This document shows, one piece after another, positions 1-7,729 of a stretch of 23,092 nt of DNA. Under the pieces are notes generated by a model. That model was not told where the DNA came from and did not search any database. It worked only from the letters and a program-made list of their open reading frames with translations. Within the stretch, counting starts at the first letter, position 1. Each line of letters begins with the position of its first letter. Made by a program: the position numbers and the translations under genes. The stretch spans positions 27,881 through 50,972 of the forward strand of contig DJRF01000008.1 in assembly GCA_002437725.1 (NCBI GenBank), in the 5' to 3' direction. The DNA is from Treponema sp. UBA6367 (GTDB taxonomy: Bacteria > Spirochaetota > Spirochaetia > Treponematales > Treponemataceae).

Positions 1-76
1 CACAAAATCTTCACAAATTGTAAATCCGCTTACGCTTTCGTTCATTTTCCTAAAAACTCGAAATTCGGGCTAATAG
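1..76 (-). repeat. Interspersed intergenic repeat, copy R1 (cut by window edge)
   Basis: Read on the minus strand, this stretch begins TTAGCCCGAATTTCGAG, continues with a TTTTTAGGAAAATGAA segment and ends with ACAATTTGTGAAGATTTTGTG at the window edge. It closely matches 13858-13920 and 4416-4492. It lies downstream of glnN. Its function is unknown; it could be a MITE-like or REP-like element. Confidence 0.6.
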
Positions 77-94
77 GCAAAAATAACCTATTAG
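70..94 (-). other. Perfect 8-bp hairpin downstream of glnN
   Basis: CTAATAGG and CCTATTAG form perfect arms around a 9-nt loop, 14 nt past the glnN stop codon. No U-tract follows directly on the minus strand, so it is at best a weak terminator. It touches the end of repeat R1 and may belong to that repeat. Confidence 0.4.
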
Positions 95-107
95 TCAGTG
101 TTTTAAT

Positions 108-2207
108 TTATTTTACACTAAAAAGCAAGTCGCTGTATGTTGGGAACGGCCACAAGTCTTTAGGAACCAAAGTTTCAAGCACATCTGAAGAAGCACGGAG
201 TTTATTCATTGCAGCAAAAACAACTTCTCTGTAGTACATTGCAACTTTGCCGGCTCCTCCTTGAACATCTTTTACACCGTCAACGGCTTTTTCAAGTTCT
301 TTTACTCCGCTATAGATTGCTCCTGTCAAAGAAGAAACTTGTTTTAGCAAATCTGATTCATAAGACAAATCGCAATCTGGAGCTATGCTCTTTTTTTCTG
401 CAAGAGTTTGAGCAAGTTCCTGAGCAAATTTGCTTCCTGCTGGAAGAATCTGCTTTTTCGCCATGTCAAGCATAGTAAGCGCTTCAATATTAATCACCTT
501 TGAATAACATTCATTGTGAATTTCATAGCGTGATGTAAGTTCAACCTTGCTATAAACCTTGTGTTTTTCAAAAAGCTCAACATTTTTTTTGTCAAGGATA
601 TGTTCCAATGCCTCTGGAGTTGAACGGAGATTGTAAAGACCGCGTTTTTCGGCCTCTTTAACCCAAGAATCATCGTATCCGTTTCCATTGAAGATAATTC
701 TTTTGTGTTCTTTTATGGTTTTAATTATAAGGTCGTGAAGATCTTTCTTAAAATCTTTAGAACCTTCAAGAACATCTGCAAACTGCCTAAGTTCCTCTGC
801 AACAGCAGTGTTCAAGAATACGTTTGCGCAAGCAATTGATTCTGAAGAACCAAGCATACGGAATTCAAACTTGTTTCCTGTAAATGCGAATGGTGAAGTT
901 CTGTTTCGGTCGGTTGTGTCCTTGTTGAAATCTGGAAGAACTGTAACTCCAATCTGCATCTTTTGCTTTTCGCGAGTTCCGTAAGGTTTTTCTTGCTCAA
1001 TACATTCAAGGATTTCGCTAAGCTCATCTCCTAAGAACATTGAAACTATTGCTGGAGGCGCTTCGTTTGCTCCAAGCCTGTGGTCGTTTCCAGCGCTTGC
1101 TACAGAAATTCTAAGAAGATCCTGATATTCGTCAACAGCTTTTATAACTGCAATTAAGAAAAGCAAGAACTGCGCATTGCTTGCAGGGGTTGCGCCTGGA
1201 TCCAGCAAGTTTTTGCCTGTATCTGTAGAAATTGACCAGTTGTTGTGTTTACCGCTGCCGTTTACACCTGCAAATGGTTTTTCGTGAAGAAGGCAAACCA
1301 TTCCGTGTTTTGAAGCAACTTTTCTCATAATCTCCATTGTAAGCTGGTTGTGGTCGCAAGCAATATTTGTTGTTGTAAAAATTGGAGCCAACTCGTGCTG
1401 GGCAGGAGCAACTTCGTTGTGTTCAGTTTTTGCAAGAATTCCAAGTTTCCAAAGCTCTTTGTTCAAATCTTTCATAAAATCTTGAACACGAGGTTTTATC
1501 ATTCCAAAGTAGTGGTCTTCAAGTTCTTGACCCTTTGGAGATTTTGCCCCGAACAAAGTTCTTCCTGTAAAAATCAAGTCTTCGCGCTTGTCGTAAACGC
1601 TCTTGTCTATAAGGAAGTATTCCTGTTCTGGTCCTACTGTTGTTTTTACGCTTGAAACACCTTCGTTTCCAAACAAGTGAAGAACGCGCAATGCCTGCTT
1701 GTTGATTGCTTCCATTGAGCGCAAAAGAGGTGTTTTCTTGTCGAGAGCTTCGCCTGTGTATGAACAGAATGCGGTAGGAATGCAAAGAGTTCCGTCTTTT
1801 ATGAACGCATAAGATGTAGGATCCCATGCAGTGTAGCCACGAGCTTCAAATGTCGCCCTGATTCCGCCACTAGGAAAAGAAGATGCGTCAGGTTCACCTT
1901 GAACTAATTCTTTTCCTGAAAATTCCATTATAACTTTTCCGTCCCCAGAAGGAGTAATAAAACTGTCGTGTTTTTCGGCAGTAACGCCAGTAAGAGGCTG
2001 AAACCAATGTGTAAAATGAGTAGCACCCTTTTCCACTGCCCAATCTTTCATTGCATTAGCAACAACATTTGCAACAGAAGGATCTAGTTTTTCGCCGCCT
2101 TTTATTGTCTTCATCAAGGCTTTAAATGTTTCTTTTGGCAAACGAGCTTTCATAACTGATTCGTCAAAAACATTTTCGCCAAATATTTCTGAAACCATGC
2201 TTTCCAT
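108..2207 (-). CDS. glnN: Type III glutamine synthetase (GSIII, GlnN)
   Basis: Cytoplasmic ATP-dependent glutamine synthetase of the GSIII family, which joins ammonium to glutamate. At 699 aa it has the family's usual length of about 700. Visible family motifs, in order, are GGIRATFEARGYTAWDP, VGPEQEYFLID, HNEVAPAQHELAPIF, the NGSGKHNNWS nucleotide-loop region, GNDHRLGANEAPP and NRTSPFAFTGNKFEFR. I chose the start at 2207 (MESMVSEIFGE) because GGGAGA lies 5 nt upstream; an in-frame start at 2330 would add 41 residues with no family resemblance and would read through leader hairpins. It lies downstream of amt-PII on the same strand, with a terminator between them. A second, unrelated synthetase (GlnA) is at 6506, and the two probably serve different nitrogen conditions. 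Confidence 0.96.
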   Translation of the reverse strand: MESMVSEIFGENVFDESVMKARLPKETFKALMKTIKGGEKLDPSVANVVANAMKDWAVEKGATHFTHWFQPLTGVTAEKHDSFITPSGDGKVIMEFSGKELVQGEPDASSFPSGGIRATFEARGYTAWDPTSYAFIKDGTLCIPTAFCSYTGEALDKKTPLLRSMEAINKQALRVLHLFGNEGVSSVKTTVGPEQEYFLIDKSVYDKREDLIFTGRTLFGAKSPKGQELEDHYFGMIKPRVQDFMKDLNKELWKLGILAKTEHNEVAPAQHELAPIFTTTNIACDHNQLTMEIMRKVASKHGMVCLLHEKPFAGVNGSGKHNNWSISTDTGKNLLDPGATPASNAQFLLFLIAVIKAVDEYQDLLRISVASAGNDHRLGANEAPPAIVSMFLGDELSEILECIEQEKPYGTREKQKMQIGVTVLPDFNKDTTDRNRTSPFAFTGNKFEFRMLGSSESIACANVFLNTAVAEELRQFADVLEGSKDFKKDLHDLIIKTIKEHKRIIFNGNGYDDSWVKEAEKRGLYNLRSTPEALEHILDKKNVELFEKHKVYSKVELTSRYEIHNECYSKVINIEALTMLDMAKKQILPAGSKFAQELAQTLAEKKSIAPDCDLSYESDLLKQVSSLTGAIYSGVKELEKAVDGVKDVQGGAGKVAMYYREVVFAAMNKLRASSDVLETLVPKDLWPFPTYSDLLFSVK

Positions 2208-2221
2208 ATTTTCTCCCATCA

Positions 2222-2280
2222 AAAAGTCTATGAGAAACATATCAATAAATTGACACAACAATTTTCTATTTGACTTTTTA
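2222..2280 (-). promoter_or_regulatory. Terminator-like leader hairpin of glnN (attenuator candidate)
   Basis: On the minus strand, AAAAAGUC at the 5' side pairs with GACUUUUU at the 3' side, and AGAAA pairs with UUUCU further in. A small inner hairpin, AAAUUG-(UUGUGU)-CAAUUU, sits at the top. The 3' arm ends in UUUUU directly before the GGGAGA ribosome site. It resembles the leaders of amt, pyrG and gltD but is weaker and more AU-rich. It may act at termination or on ribosome access. Confidence 0.4.
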
Positions 2281-2310
2281 TGCCCATTCGCAAGAAAACG
2301 AGAATGGACA
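2281..2310 (-). promoter_or_regulatory. Second hairpin in the glnN leader
   Basis: In the minus-strand RNA, UGUCCAUUC pairs with GAAUGGGCA (one G-U wobble), with two further pairs closing a UUUUCU loop. It directly precedes the hairpin at 2222-2280, so the leader holds two adjacent stem-loops. Two adjacent stem-loops is the general layout of ANTAR targets, but the loop lacks the A1/G4 signature. Confidence 0.35.
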
Positions 2311-2320
2311 GTTGATAATG

Positions 2321-2339
2321 AAGTTTGCAACGCAAACTT
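2321..2339. promoter_or_regulatory. Perfect inverted repeat upstream of glnN (possible operator)
   Basis: AAGTTTGC and GCAAACTT are separated by 3 bp, about 115 bp upstream of the glnN start and just after the amt terminator. A compact, perfect 8+8 palindrome in this place suggests a protein-binding site. I could not place a convincing -35/-10 pair beside it. Confidence 0.35.
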
Positions 2340-2363
2340 TTTAGCAATTCTATAAATTTGCCC

Positions 2364-2404
2364 AAAATCTTGCTACACTTAAATAATAAGCATAGCAAGA
2401 TTTT
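2364..2404 (-). terminator. Terminator of amt-PII, possibly bidirectional
   Basis: Twelve-bp perfect arms (AAAATCTTGCTA / TAGCAAGATTTT), with an inner CTTA/TAAG stem, lie just past the amt stop. T-runs occur on both strands, longer on the plus strand. It insulates glnN from amt. Confidence 0.75.
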
Positions 2405-2422
2405 TTTCTACTATATTATTTA

Positions 2423-4177
2423 TTAGTCGTTATCCTGAAGAGCATCAAAACCTGACTCACCAGTTCTTACCTTAACAACATTTTCTACTGGATATACAAA
2501 GATTTTTCCGTCTCCAATATGACCTGTGTAGAGGGCTTTTTTAGCTTCTTCAATCACGGTTGAAACTGGCACTTTTGAAACTACAATTTCAACTTTTATT
2601 TTTGGAAGAAGAGTCATGTTCAAAGGAGTTCCTCGATAGTATTCTGTAGCACCTTTTTGAACACCGCAGCCCATAACGTTTACAACGGTCATTCCAGTAA
2701 CTCCAATCTTGTTCATTGCAGCTTTCAAAGCGTCAAACTTGCTCTGACGAGTTACAATAACGACCTTTGAAATCTTTGAATCTGTTGAAGACACTTTTGT
2801 AACTGGAATTGCCTGAGCAACTGGAATTGCAACACCATTTTCTTTTGCTTCTTCAAGTTCTTCAGAAGTATAAGAAATATTGAATCCCGCATAGCCAGTT
2901 TCCAAACCGTGTTCAAGCTTATCAAGACCTACGATTTCTTCTTCAGCGCTTACTCTAAGTCCAAAAATCTTCTTTATGATTACGAATGTGATTGTAATCA
3001 TAACGGCTGTAAACAAGGCGGTTGCAAGACAACCAACTACCTGAACACCTAAGCACTTAAATCCACCGCCGTAAAAAAGTCCAGGTCCAATTATCTGGTT
3101 AGCACCACCGGTAATTCCTCTTTCAAATGCAGGAGCTGCAGGAGTTGCAAAAAGTCCAACAGCCAAAGTTCCCCAAATACCGTTCAGCATATGAACTGCA
3201 ACGGCTCCTACAGGATCATCTATGTGAAGCTTGTAGTCAAGGAACCAAACGCCAAATACAACAAGGAAGCCAGCTACAAGACCTATACAAGCGGCGCCAG
3301 CACAGTCTACAACATCACAACCTGCTGTAACGGCAACCAAACCGGCTAAAGATGCGTTCAAGCACATTGAAACATCAGGTTTTCCATATTTTATCCAAGT
3401 AAATATCATTGTTGTTACTGTAGCAACTGCAGGAGCAACTGTTGTTGTTAGGAATATAGAACCTAATTCTGGAATAGAAACTGCCGCAGCACCGTTAAAT
3501 CCGTACCAACCCAACCAAAGAATGAATACACCTAAAGCTCCAAGAGGAATGCTGTGTCCTGGGAAAGCATTTACCTTTAACACCTTGCCAGATGCATCAC
3601 GAGTGAATTTTCCAATTCTTGGGCCAACCATTGCAGCGCCTATAAACGCACAGATACCGCCGACCATGTGGATACAGTTCGAACCAGCAAAGTCATGGAA
3701 TCCAAGCTGCGCAAGCCAACCGCCACCCCAGGTCCAGTGAGCTTCAATAGGATATATAATAGCTGAAATTACAGCAGAATATACACAGTATGAAAGAAAC
3801 TTTGTTCGCTCAGCCATTGCACCAGAAACTATAGTTGCGGCTGTAGCACAGAAAACCAAGTTGAATACAAATGCAGAAAAGTCAAAATTAGCATAATCCG
3901 TAAACAAGTCAAAACCTGGTTTACCAATAATACCAACTAAATCTTCACCTAAAAGAAGTCCTGCTCCAATAACACAGAACACTACTGTACCAATACAGAA
4001 GTCCATAAGGTTCTTCATGATAATGTTGCCAGTATTTTTTGCACGAGTAAAACCTGTTTCTACCATTGCAAAACCAGCTTGCATCCAGAATACCAATGCG
4101 GCTCCTATAAGAAACCAAACACCCCACAGTTCACTGCTTACGCTAGAAACTGCATCCATTACAGCTGTTGCGTCCAT
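2423..4177 (-). CDS. amt: Ammonium transporter fused to a C-terminal PII domain
   Basis: Inner-membrane ammonium channel of the Amt/Rh family (residues about 1-405, roughly 11 membrane segments) joined through a linker of about 60 residues to a complete GlnB/PII domain (about 471-584). The twin pore histidines are visible as H170 (NCIHMVGG) and H329 (AVHMLNGIWG). The PII part keeps KVVIVTRQSKF, the T-loop frame GVQKGATEYYRG and the GHIGDGKIFV nucleotide-binding segment. At the position of E. coli GlnB Tyr51 there is leucine (L519), so uridylylation there is not possible. The ATG at 4177 is preceded by AGGAGG 5 nt upstream; an in-frame GTG at 4183 overlaps that ribosome site and was rejected. 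Its own promoter and leader hairpin lie upstream. The PII tail probably gates the channel by sensing ATP/ADP and 2-oxoglutarate. Confidence 0.96.
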   Translation of the reverse strand: MDATAVMDAVSSVSSELWGVWFLIGAALVFWMQAGFAMVETGFTRAKNTGNIIMKNLMDFCIGTVVFCVIGAGLLLGEDLVGIIGKPGFDLFTDYANFDFSAFVFNLVFCATAATIVSGAMAERTKFLSYCVYSAVISAIIYPIEAHWTWGGGWLAQLGFHDFAGSNCIHMVGGICAFIGAAMVGPRIGKFTRDASGKVLKVNAFPGHSIPLGALGVFILWLGWYGFNGAAAVSIPELGSIFLTTTVAPAVATVTTMIFTWIKYGKPDVSMCLNASLAGLVAVTAGCDVVDCAGAACIGLVAGFLVVFGVWFLDYKLHIDDPVGAVAVHMLNGIWGTLAVGLFATPAAPAFERGITGGANQIIGPGLFYGGGFKCLGVQVVGCLATALFTAVMITITFVIIKKIFGLRVSAEEEIVGLDKLEHGLETGYAGFNISYTSEELEEAKENGVAIPVAQAIPVTKVSSTDSKISKVVIVTRQSKFDALKAAMNKIGVTGMTVVNVMGCGVQKGATEYYRGTPLNMTLLPKIKVEIVVSKVPVSTVIEEAKKALYTGHIGDGKIFVYPVENVVKVRTGESGFDALQDND

Positions 4178-4264
4178 ACGCACCTCCTATCCTTAAAAAA
4201 CCTTAAATAAAAACATGTAAAAATCTTAGCTAAAAGATTAACTCTTTACAGTTTTTAATTTAGC

Positions 4265-4328
4265 AAAAAAAAAAGACGCCGTGAAAAATCCCCTGATATT
4301 TCTATCAAGATATTTTTCACGACGTCTT
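4265..4328 (-). promoter_or_regulatory. Promoter-proximal terminator hairpin in the amt leader (attenuator)
   Basis: Minus-strand RNA: AAGACGUCGUGAAAAAU pairs with AUUUUUCACGGCGUCUU (one mismatch region), followed by a run of about ten U. A small UGAUA-GAAA-UAUCA hairpin sits inside the loop. The stem begins about 8 nt after the predicted start of transcription, so nearly every transcript must pass it before reaching amt. The U-run is on the amt strand only, which excludes its being the terminator of a plus-strand gene. Confidence 0.75.
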
Positions 4329-4342
4329 CGCCGTATGAAAAC

Positions 4343-4371
4343 GTTATACATTTTCATAAAAAAAATGTCAA
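4343..4371 (-). promoter_or_regulatory. Sigma70-type promoter of amt
   Basis: TTGACA (4366-4371) and TATAAC (4343-4348) are separated by exactly 17 bp on the minus strand. Predicted transcription start is near 4336. Confidence 0.75.
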
Positions 4372-4415
4372 CAAGAAAATTTAATTTTTTTAATTTTTTT
4401 TACGTTTGTCATCTT

Positions 4416-4492
4416 AATTAGCCCAGACTTTGAGTTTTTGGGAAAATAAACAAGAGCGCAAACGAATTTGCAATTTGTGAAAATTTTGTGCG
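4416..4492 (+). repeat. Interspersed intergenic repeat, copy R2
   Basis: Begins TTAGCCCAGACTTTGAG, then TTTTTGGGAAAATAAA, and ends AATTTGCAATTTGTGAAAATTTTGTGCG. It is the same arrangement as R1 over its whole length, in the divergent amt/pyrG intergenic region. Confidence 0.6.
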
Positions 4493-4529
4493 ATAAAAAT
4501 AATTTAAGTTGCGTAGCAATCCAAATCAA

Positions 4530-4629
4530 TCAAAACGAAGTTCGGGCACAACCATCTGAACAAACTGTAAACTTGTTGAAAGCATTTTTTTTCATAATTT
4601 ATAAAAAACTCGAAGTTCGGGCTAATTAA
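4530..4629 (-). repeat. Interspersed intergenic repeat, copy R3
   Basis: Read on the minus strand, it begins TTAGCCCGAACTTCGAG, continues with a TTTTTTATAAATTATG segment and ends CAGATGGTTGTGCCCGAACTTCG. Its inner part matches R4 rather than R1/R2. R2 and R3 lie about 40 bp apart in inverted orientation. Confidence 0.6.
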
Positions 4630-4652
4630 AAACACACATTTTAAAACAGCGA

Positions 4653-4681
4653 TTGACTTTTAATCTTAAAATAGATATAAA
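4653..4681 (+). promoter_or_regulatory. Sigma70-type promoter of pyrG-glnA-ANTAR
   Basis: TTGACT (4653-4658) and TATAAA (4676-4681) with a 17-bp spacer. Predicted start near 4688, about 12 nt before the leader hairpin. Confidence 0.72.
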
Positions 4682-4700
4682 TTAACACAAATGAGCAAAG

Positions 4701-4757
4701 GCGTTCATTCAAAGTGTAGAAAATCTTTTTGTCTATATTTTGAATGGACGCTTTTTT
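4701..4757 (+). promoter_or_regulatory. Promoter-proximal terminator hairpin in the pyrG leader (attenuator)
   Basis: GCGUUCAUUCAAA (4701-4713) pairs with UUUGAAUGGACGC (4739-4751), 13 bp with one wobble, followed by six U. The loop can form a second stem, UGUAGA/UCUAUA. It stands between the promoter and pyrG, so the whole three-gene operon depends on read-through. Confidence 0.75.
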
Positions 4758-4762
4758 ATTTA

Positions 4763-4823
4763 GGGTTTATCAAAACCCAAAAAACGGCTGAGTCAAGGTC
4801 TTGAACGCAAGCGTACCTTGGCC
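4763..4823 (+). promoter_or_regulatory. Structured 5' leader between attenuator and pyrG
   Basis: Two further stem-loops follow the terminator. The first is GGGTTT-(ATCA)-AAACCC (4763-4778). The second is a stacked stem with GGC (4786-4788) pairing GCC (4821-4823), a 5-nt bulge, CAAGGT pairing ACCTTG, then CTTG-(AACG)-CAAG at the tip with a CGT bulge. I do not recognise it as a known riboswitch. It may be a ligand-sensing or processing element. Confidence 0.45.
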
Positions 4824-4864
4824 AGACGTATTTAACATAAATTTGAGTTTTTTTGGAGGATACA

Positions 4865-6469
4865 ATGTCTAAATTTATTTTTGTAACAGGAGGCGTAGTT
4901 TCAGGACTTGGCAAAGGAATTACAGCCGCAAGCCTTGGAAGATTGCTTAAAAACAGGGGATTAAAAATCACTTCGCAAAAACTGGACCCTTATATGAATG
5001 TTGATCCAGGAACGATGAGTCCATATCAACACGGGGAAGTATTTGTAACCGATGATGGCGCCGAAACCGATTTGGACTTAGGACATTACGAACGTTTTAT
5101 AGACGAAAATTTAAATAAATATTCAAATCTAACCTCTGGAAGAGTTTACTGGAACGTTTTAAACAAAGAAAGAAACGGCGAATATCTTGGTCAGACAGTT
5201 CAAATTATTCCTCATGTAACAAATGAAATAAAAGACTTTATCTTAAAAAATCAAAAAGAAACAAACGCTGACGTGAGCATAGTTGAAATTGGAGGGACCA
5301 CAGGCGACATCGAATCTCAGCCATTTCTTGAAGCGATTAGGCAGTTAGCGCTAGAAGTTGGCAGAAGAAACTGCCTTTTTATTCACGTTTGCCTAGTCCC
5401 TTATATTTCTGGTTCTGATGAATTTAAATCAAAGCCTACACAGCACTCTGTTCGCGAGCTTCAAGGTTTAGGTATTCATCCCGATATTATTGTCGCCCGA
5501 AGCGACCGAGATATTCCTAAAGATATAAGAGAAAAAATTTCGCTGTTCTGCAACGTTGCTCCTGACTGCGTAATATCAAACACAACTCTTCCTTGTCTTT
5601 ACGAAGTTCCGCTTATGCTTCACGATCAAAATATGGACGATGTTGTTTGCCGCGAGCTTGGAATAGAAAACACGAATGTAAACTTAGAGCAGTGGAAAAA
5701 ACTTGTTTCTTGCATTTACGCACGCAAAGGAGAAGTTACAATCGCTCTTGTTGGAAAATACGTAAAGCTTCACGATTCTTACCTTTCTGTTGTAGAGTCG
5801 TTGAATCACGCAAGTTTTGTTGTTGGTAAAAATGTAAAAATCAAGTGGGTGGACAGCGACACAGTGACACCTGAATCTGCGCCAAAGGTTTTTGAAGACG
5901 TAAGCGGAATTATTCTTCCAGGCGGATTTGGAATGAGGGGAATTGAAGGAATGATAAACGCTTGCCAGTATGCCCGCGAAAATTCCTTGCCGTACTTTGG
6001 AATCTGTTTGGGAATGCAAATTCTTGTAATCGAATACGCTAGAAATGTGCTAGGTCTAAAGGACGCAAATTCAAAAGAGTTCAATGAAAATTCTAAAAAC
6101 TGCGTAATCGATTTGATGGAAAATCAAAAAAATGTAAAAAAAGGCGGCACAATGCGTCTTGGTAAATATCCATGCAAAATAAAAGACGGAACAAATATGT
6201 TCAAAGCATATAAAACAGAACTTATCGAGGAACGCCACCGCCATCGCTACGAATTTAACAACAACTATCGCGAGCAAATGGAAAATGCAGGTCTTACAAT
6301 AAGCGGAACTTCTCCAGACAATCTTTTGGTGGAAGCAGTAGAAATTCCTTTAAAAAATAGTGTATTCTTTACAGGGGTTCAGTTTCATCCAGAGTTTAAA
6401 AGCAGACCAAACAAACCGCATCCGTTATTTGTAGAATTTGTAAAATCGTGCTGCGAACACAATTTGTAA
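4865..6469 (+). CDS. pyrG: CTP synthase
   Basis: Makes CTP from UTP, ATP and glutamine in the cytoplasm. The 534-aa protein has the full family length. The N-terminal synthase domain shows KFIFVTGGVVSGLGKG (P-loop), KLDPYMNVDPGTMSPYQHGEVFV and EIGGTTGDIESQPFLEA. The C-terminal class I glutamine amidotransferase domain shows LPGGFGMRG, the nucleophile C381 in FGICLGMQ and the H508/E510 pair in VQFHPEF. I chose the ATG at 4865 because GGAGG lies 6 nt upstream; a TTG four codons earlier overlaps that site. It is first in an operon with glnA and the ANTAR gene, so a glutamine consumer is co-transcribed with a glutamine producer. Expression is probably controlled by the leader hairpin at 4701-4757. 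Confidence 0.98.
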   Translation: MSKFIFVTGGVVSGLGKGITAASLGRLLKNRGLKITSQKLDPYMNVDPGTMSPYQHGEVFVTDDGAETDLDLGHYERFIDENLNKYSNLTSGRVYWNVLNKERNGEYLGQTVQIIPHVTNEIKDFILKNQKETNADVSIVEIGGTTGDIESQPFLEAIRQLALEVGRRNCLFIHVCLVPYISGSDEFKSKPTQHSVRELQGLGIHPDIIVARSDRDIPKDIREKISLFCNVAPDCVISNTTLPCLYEVPLMLHDQNMDDVVCRELGIENTNVNLEQWKKLVSCIYARKGEVTIALVGKYVKLHDSYLSVVESLNHASFVVGKNVKIKWVDSDTVTPESAPKVFEDVSGIILPGGFGMRGIEGMINACQYARENSLPYFGICLGMQILVIEYARNVLGLKDANSKEFNENSKNCVIDLMENQKNVKKGGTMRLGKYPCKIKDGTNMFKAYKTELIEERHRHRYEFNNNYREQMENAGLTISGTSPDNLLVEAVEIPLKNSVFFTGVQFHPEFKSRPNKPHPLFVEFVKSCCEHNL

Positions 6470-6505
6470 GCTGAGTTTAAGACTTTACTATAAACTGGAG
6501 GAATC

Positions 6506-7717
6506 ATGTATACAAAGAGCGAAGTAATTGACTTTATAAAAGAAGAAGACGTAAAATTCATAAGGCTTGCTTTTATAACACTTGATGGAAAGCAAAAAAA
6601 TATCTCTATAATGCCAGACAAGCTTGAAGATGCATTTTCAAATGGAATAAGTTTTGACGCATCAAGCATAGAAGGATTCCAAACTCCAGACAAGTCAGAT
6701 ATGTTTTTACATCCTGATCCTGCAACTCTTTCCATAATTCCATGGCGACCTACAACAGGCAAAGTTGTAAGGATGTTCTGCGATATAACATATCCAGACG
6801 GAACTCCATACGAAAAAGACTGCCGGCATCTTCTAAAAAAAGCAGTAGCTTTGGCAAAAGACAAGTATCAAGTAGATTTAATGTTCGGTTCAGAAATAGA
6901 ATTCTATCTTTTTAAGCTTGATGAAAACGGAAAGTCCAGCAAAGAACCTTTTGACCAAGCCGGATACATGGACATTGCCCCTGAAGACAAGGGAGAAAAC
7001 ATCCGCCGCGAAATATGCTTTACGCTGGAACAAATGGGCATAAGCCCCGAATCAAGCCATCATGAAGAAGGTCCTGGTCAAAATGAAATTGACTTTCACT
7101 ACGGCAATGCGCTTATCAGTGCAGACAACACAATCACTTTTAAATGGATAGTAAGAACAAAGGCTGCTGCGAATGGTCTTTATGCGGATTTTTCACCAAA
7201 GCCTTTTCCAAACAAGCCTGGCAGTGGAATGCACATAAATATTTCTTGCCACAATATTGCAGATTCTGAAAAAGACTATACAAACCAGATGCTTGCCGGA
7301 ATTATAAAACACATTAAAGAAATAACTCTATTCTTAAATCCGAGCGAAAATTCATACCACAGAATTGGCGAATGTAAAGCGCCAAAATATATTTCCTGGG
7401 CAAAAGAAAACCGCTCTGCTTTAATAAGAATTCCCGCTAGCAAAAATGAAAAGCGAATAGAATTGCGTTCACCAGACCCGAAAGCAAATCCTTACCTTGC
7501 CTTTACGCTCTTAATACACGCGGCAATAGAAGGTATCCGCGAAAATCTAGTTCCATCAGAATCAATTGAAGAAAATCTTTTTTCGCAAAGCGCAGCTTCA
7601 AGAAAAACACTGGAATCAATACCAGGTTCTTTTGAAGAAGCAAAAAAAATCGCTGCAAACAGTGATTTTGTAAAAGAAGTTTTAGGAGAATCTCTTCTAA
7701 ATGCTTATCTAAATTAA
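6506..7717 (+). CDS. glnA: Type I glutamine synthetase
   Basis: ATP-dependent glutamine synthetase of the GSI family; cytoplasmic dodecamer in known members. Motifs in order: FDASSIEGF, MFGSEIEFYLF, the metal/glutamate site HHEEGPGQNEIDFHYGNAL, KPFPNKPGSGMHINIS, NSYHRIGECKAPKYISW, the substrate-arginine region RSALIRIPAS and RSPDPKANPYLAF. At 403 aa it is shorter than the usual 440-470. No adenylylation-type tyrosine segment near residue 397 is evident, which fits the non-adenylylated subclass. GGAGG lies 6 nt before the ATG. It starts 36 nt after pyrG and ends 12 nt before the ANTAR gene. Pairing GlnA with an ANTAR protein is also known in some Clostridia. Confidence 0.96.
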   Translation: MYTKSEVIDFIKEEDVKFIRLAFITLDGKQKNISIMPDKLEDAFSNGISFDASSIEGFQTPDKSDMFLHPDPATLSIIPWRPTTGKVVRMFCDITYPDGTPYEKDCRHLLKKAVALAKDKYQVDLMFGSEIEFYLFKLDENGKSSKEPFDQAGYMDIAPEDKGENIRREICFTLEQMGISPESSHHEEGPGQNEIDFHYGNALISADNTITFKWIVRTKAAANGLYADFSPKPFPNKPGSGMHINISCHNIADSEKDYTNQMLAGIIKHIKEITLFLNPSENSYHRIGECKAPKYISWAKENRSALIRIPASKNEKRIELRSPDPKANPYLAFTLLIHAAIEGIRENLVPSESIEENLFSQSAASRKTLESIPGSFEEAKKIAANSDFVKEVLGESLLNAYLN

Positions 7718-7729
7718 AACGGTAAAAAA

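Noticed and set aside
70..94. Intrinsic terminator for glnN
   Set aside because: Hairpin is good but no U-run follows on the minus strand; kept only as a hairpin.
2208..2330. Upstream start for glnN, 41 residues longer
   Set aside because: The extra residues do not resemble GSIII, cover the leader hairpins and lack a ribosome site, whereas GGGAGA precedes the ATG at 2207.
4221..4253. Two back-to-back small hairpins with 6-nt loops in the amt leader, resembling an ANTAR target
   Set aside because: The stems are only 4 and 6 AU-rich pairs, the loops (GUAAAG, UUAGCU) lack the A1/G4 pattern, and they lie after, not before, the terminator.
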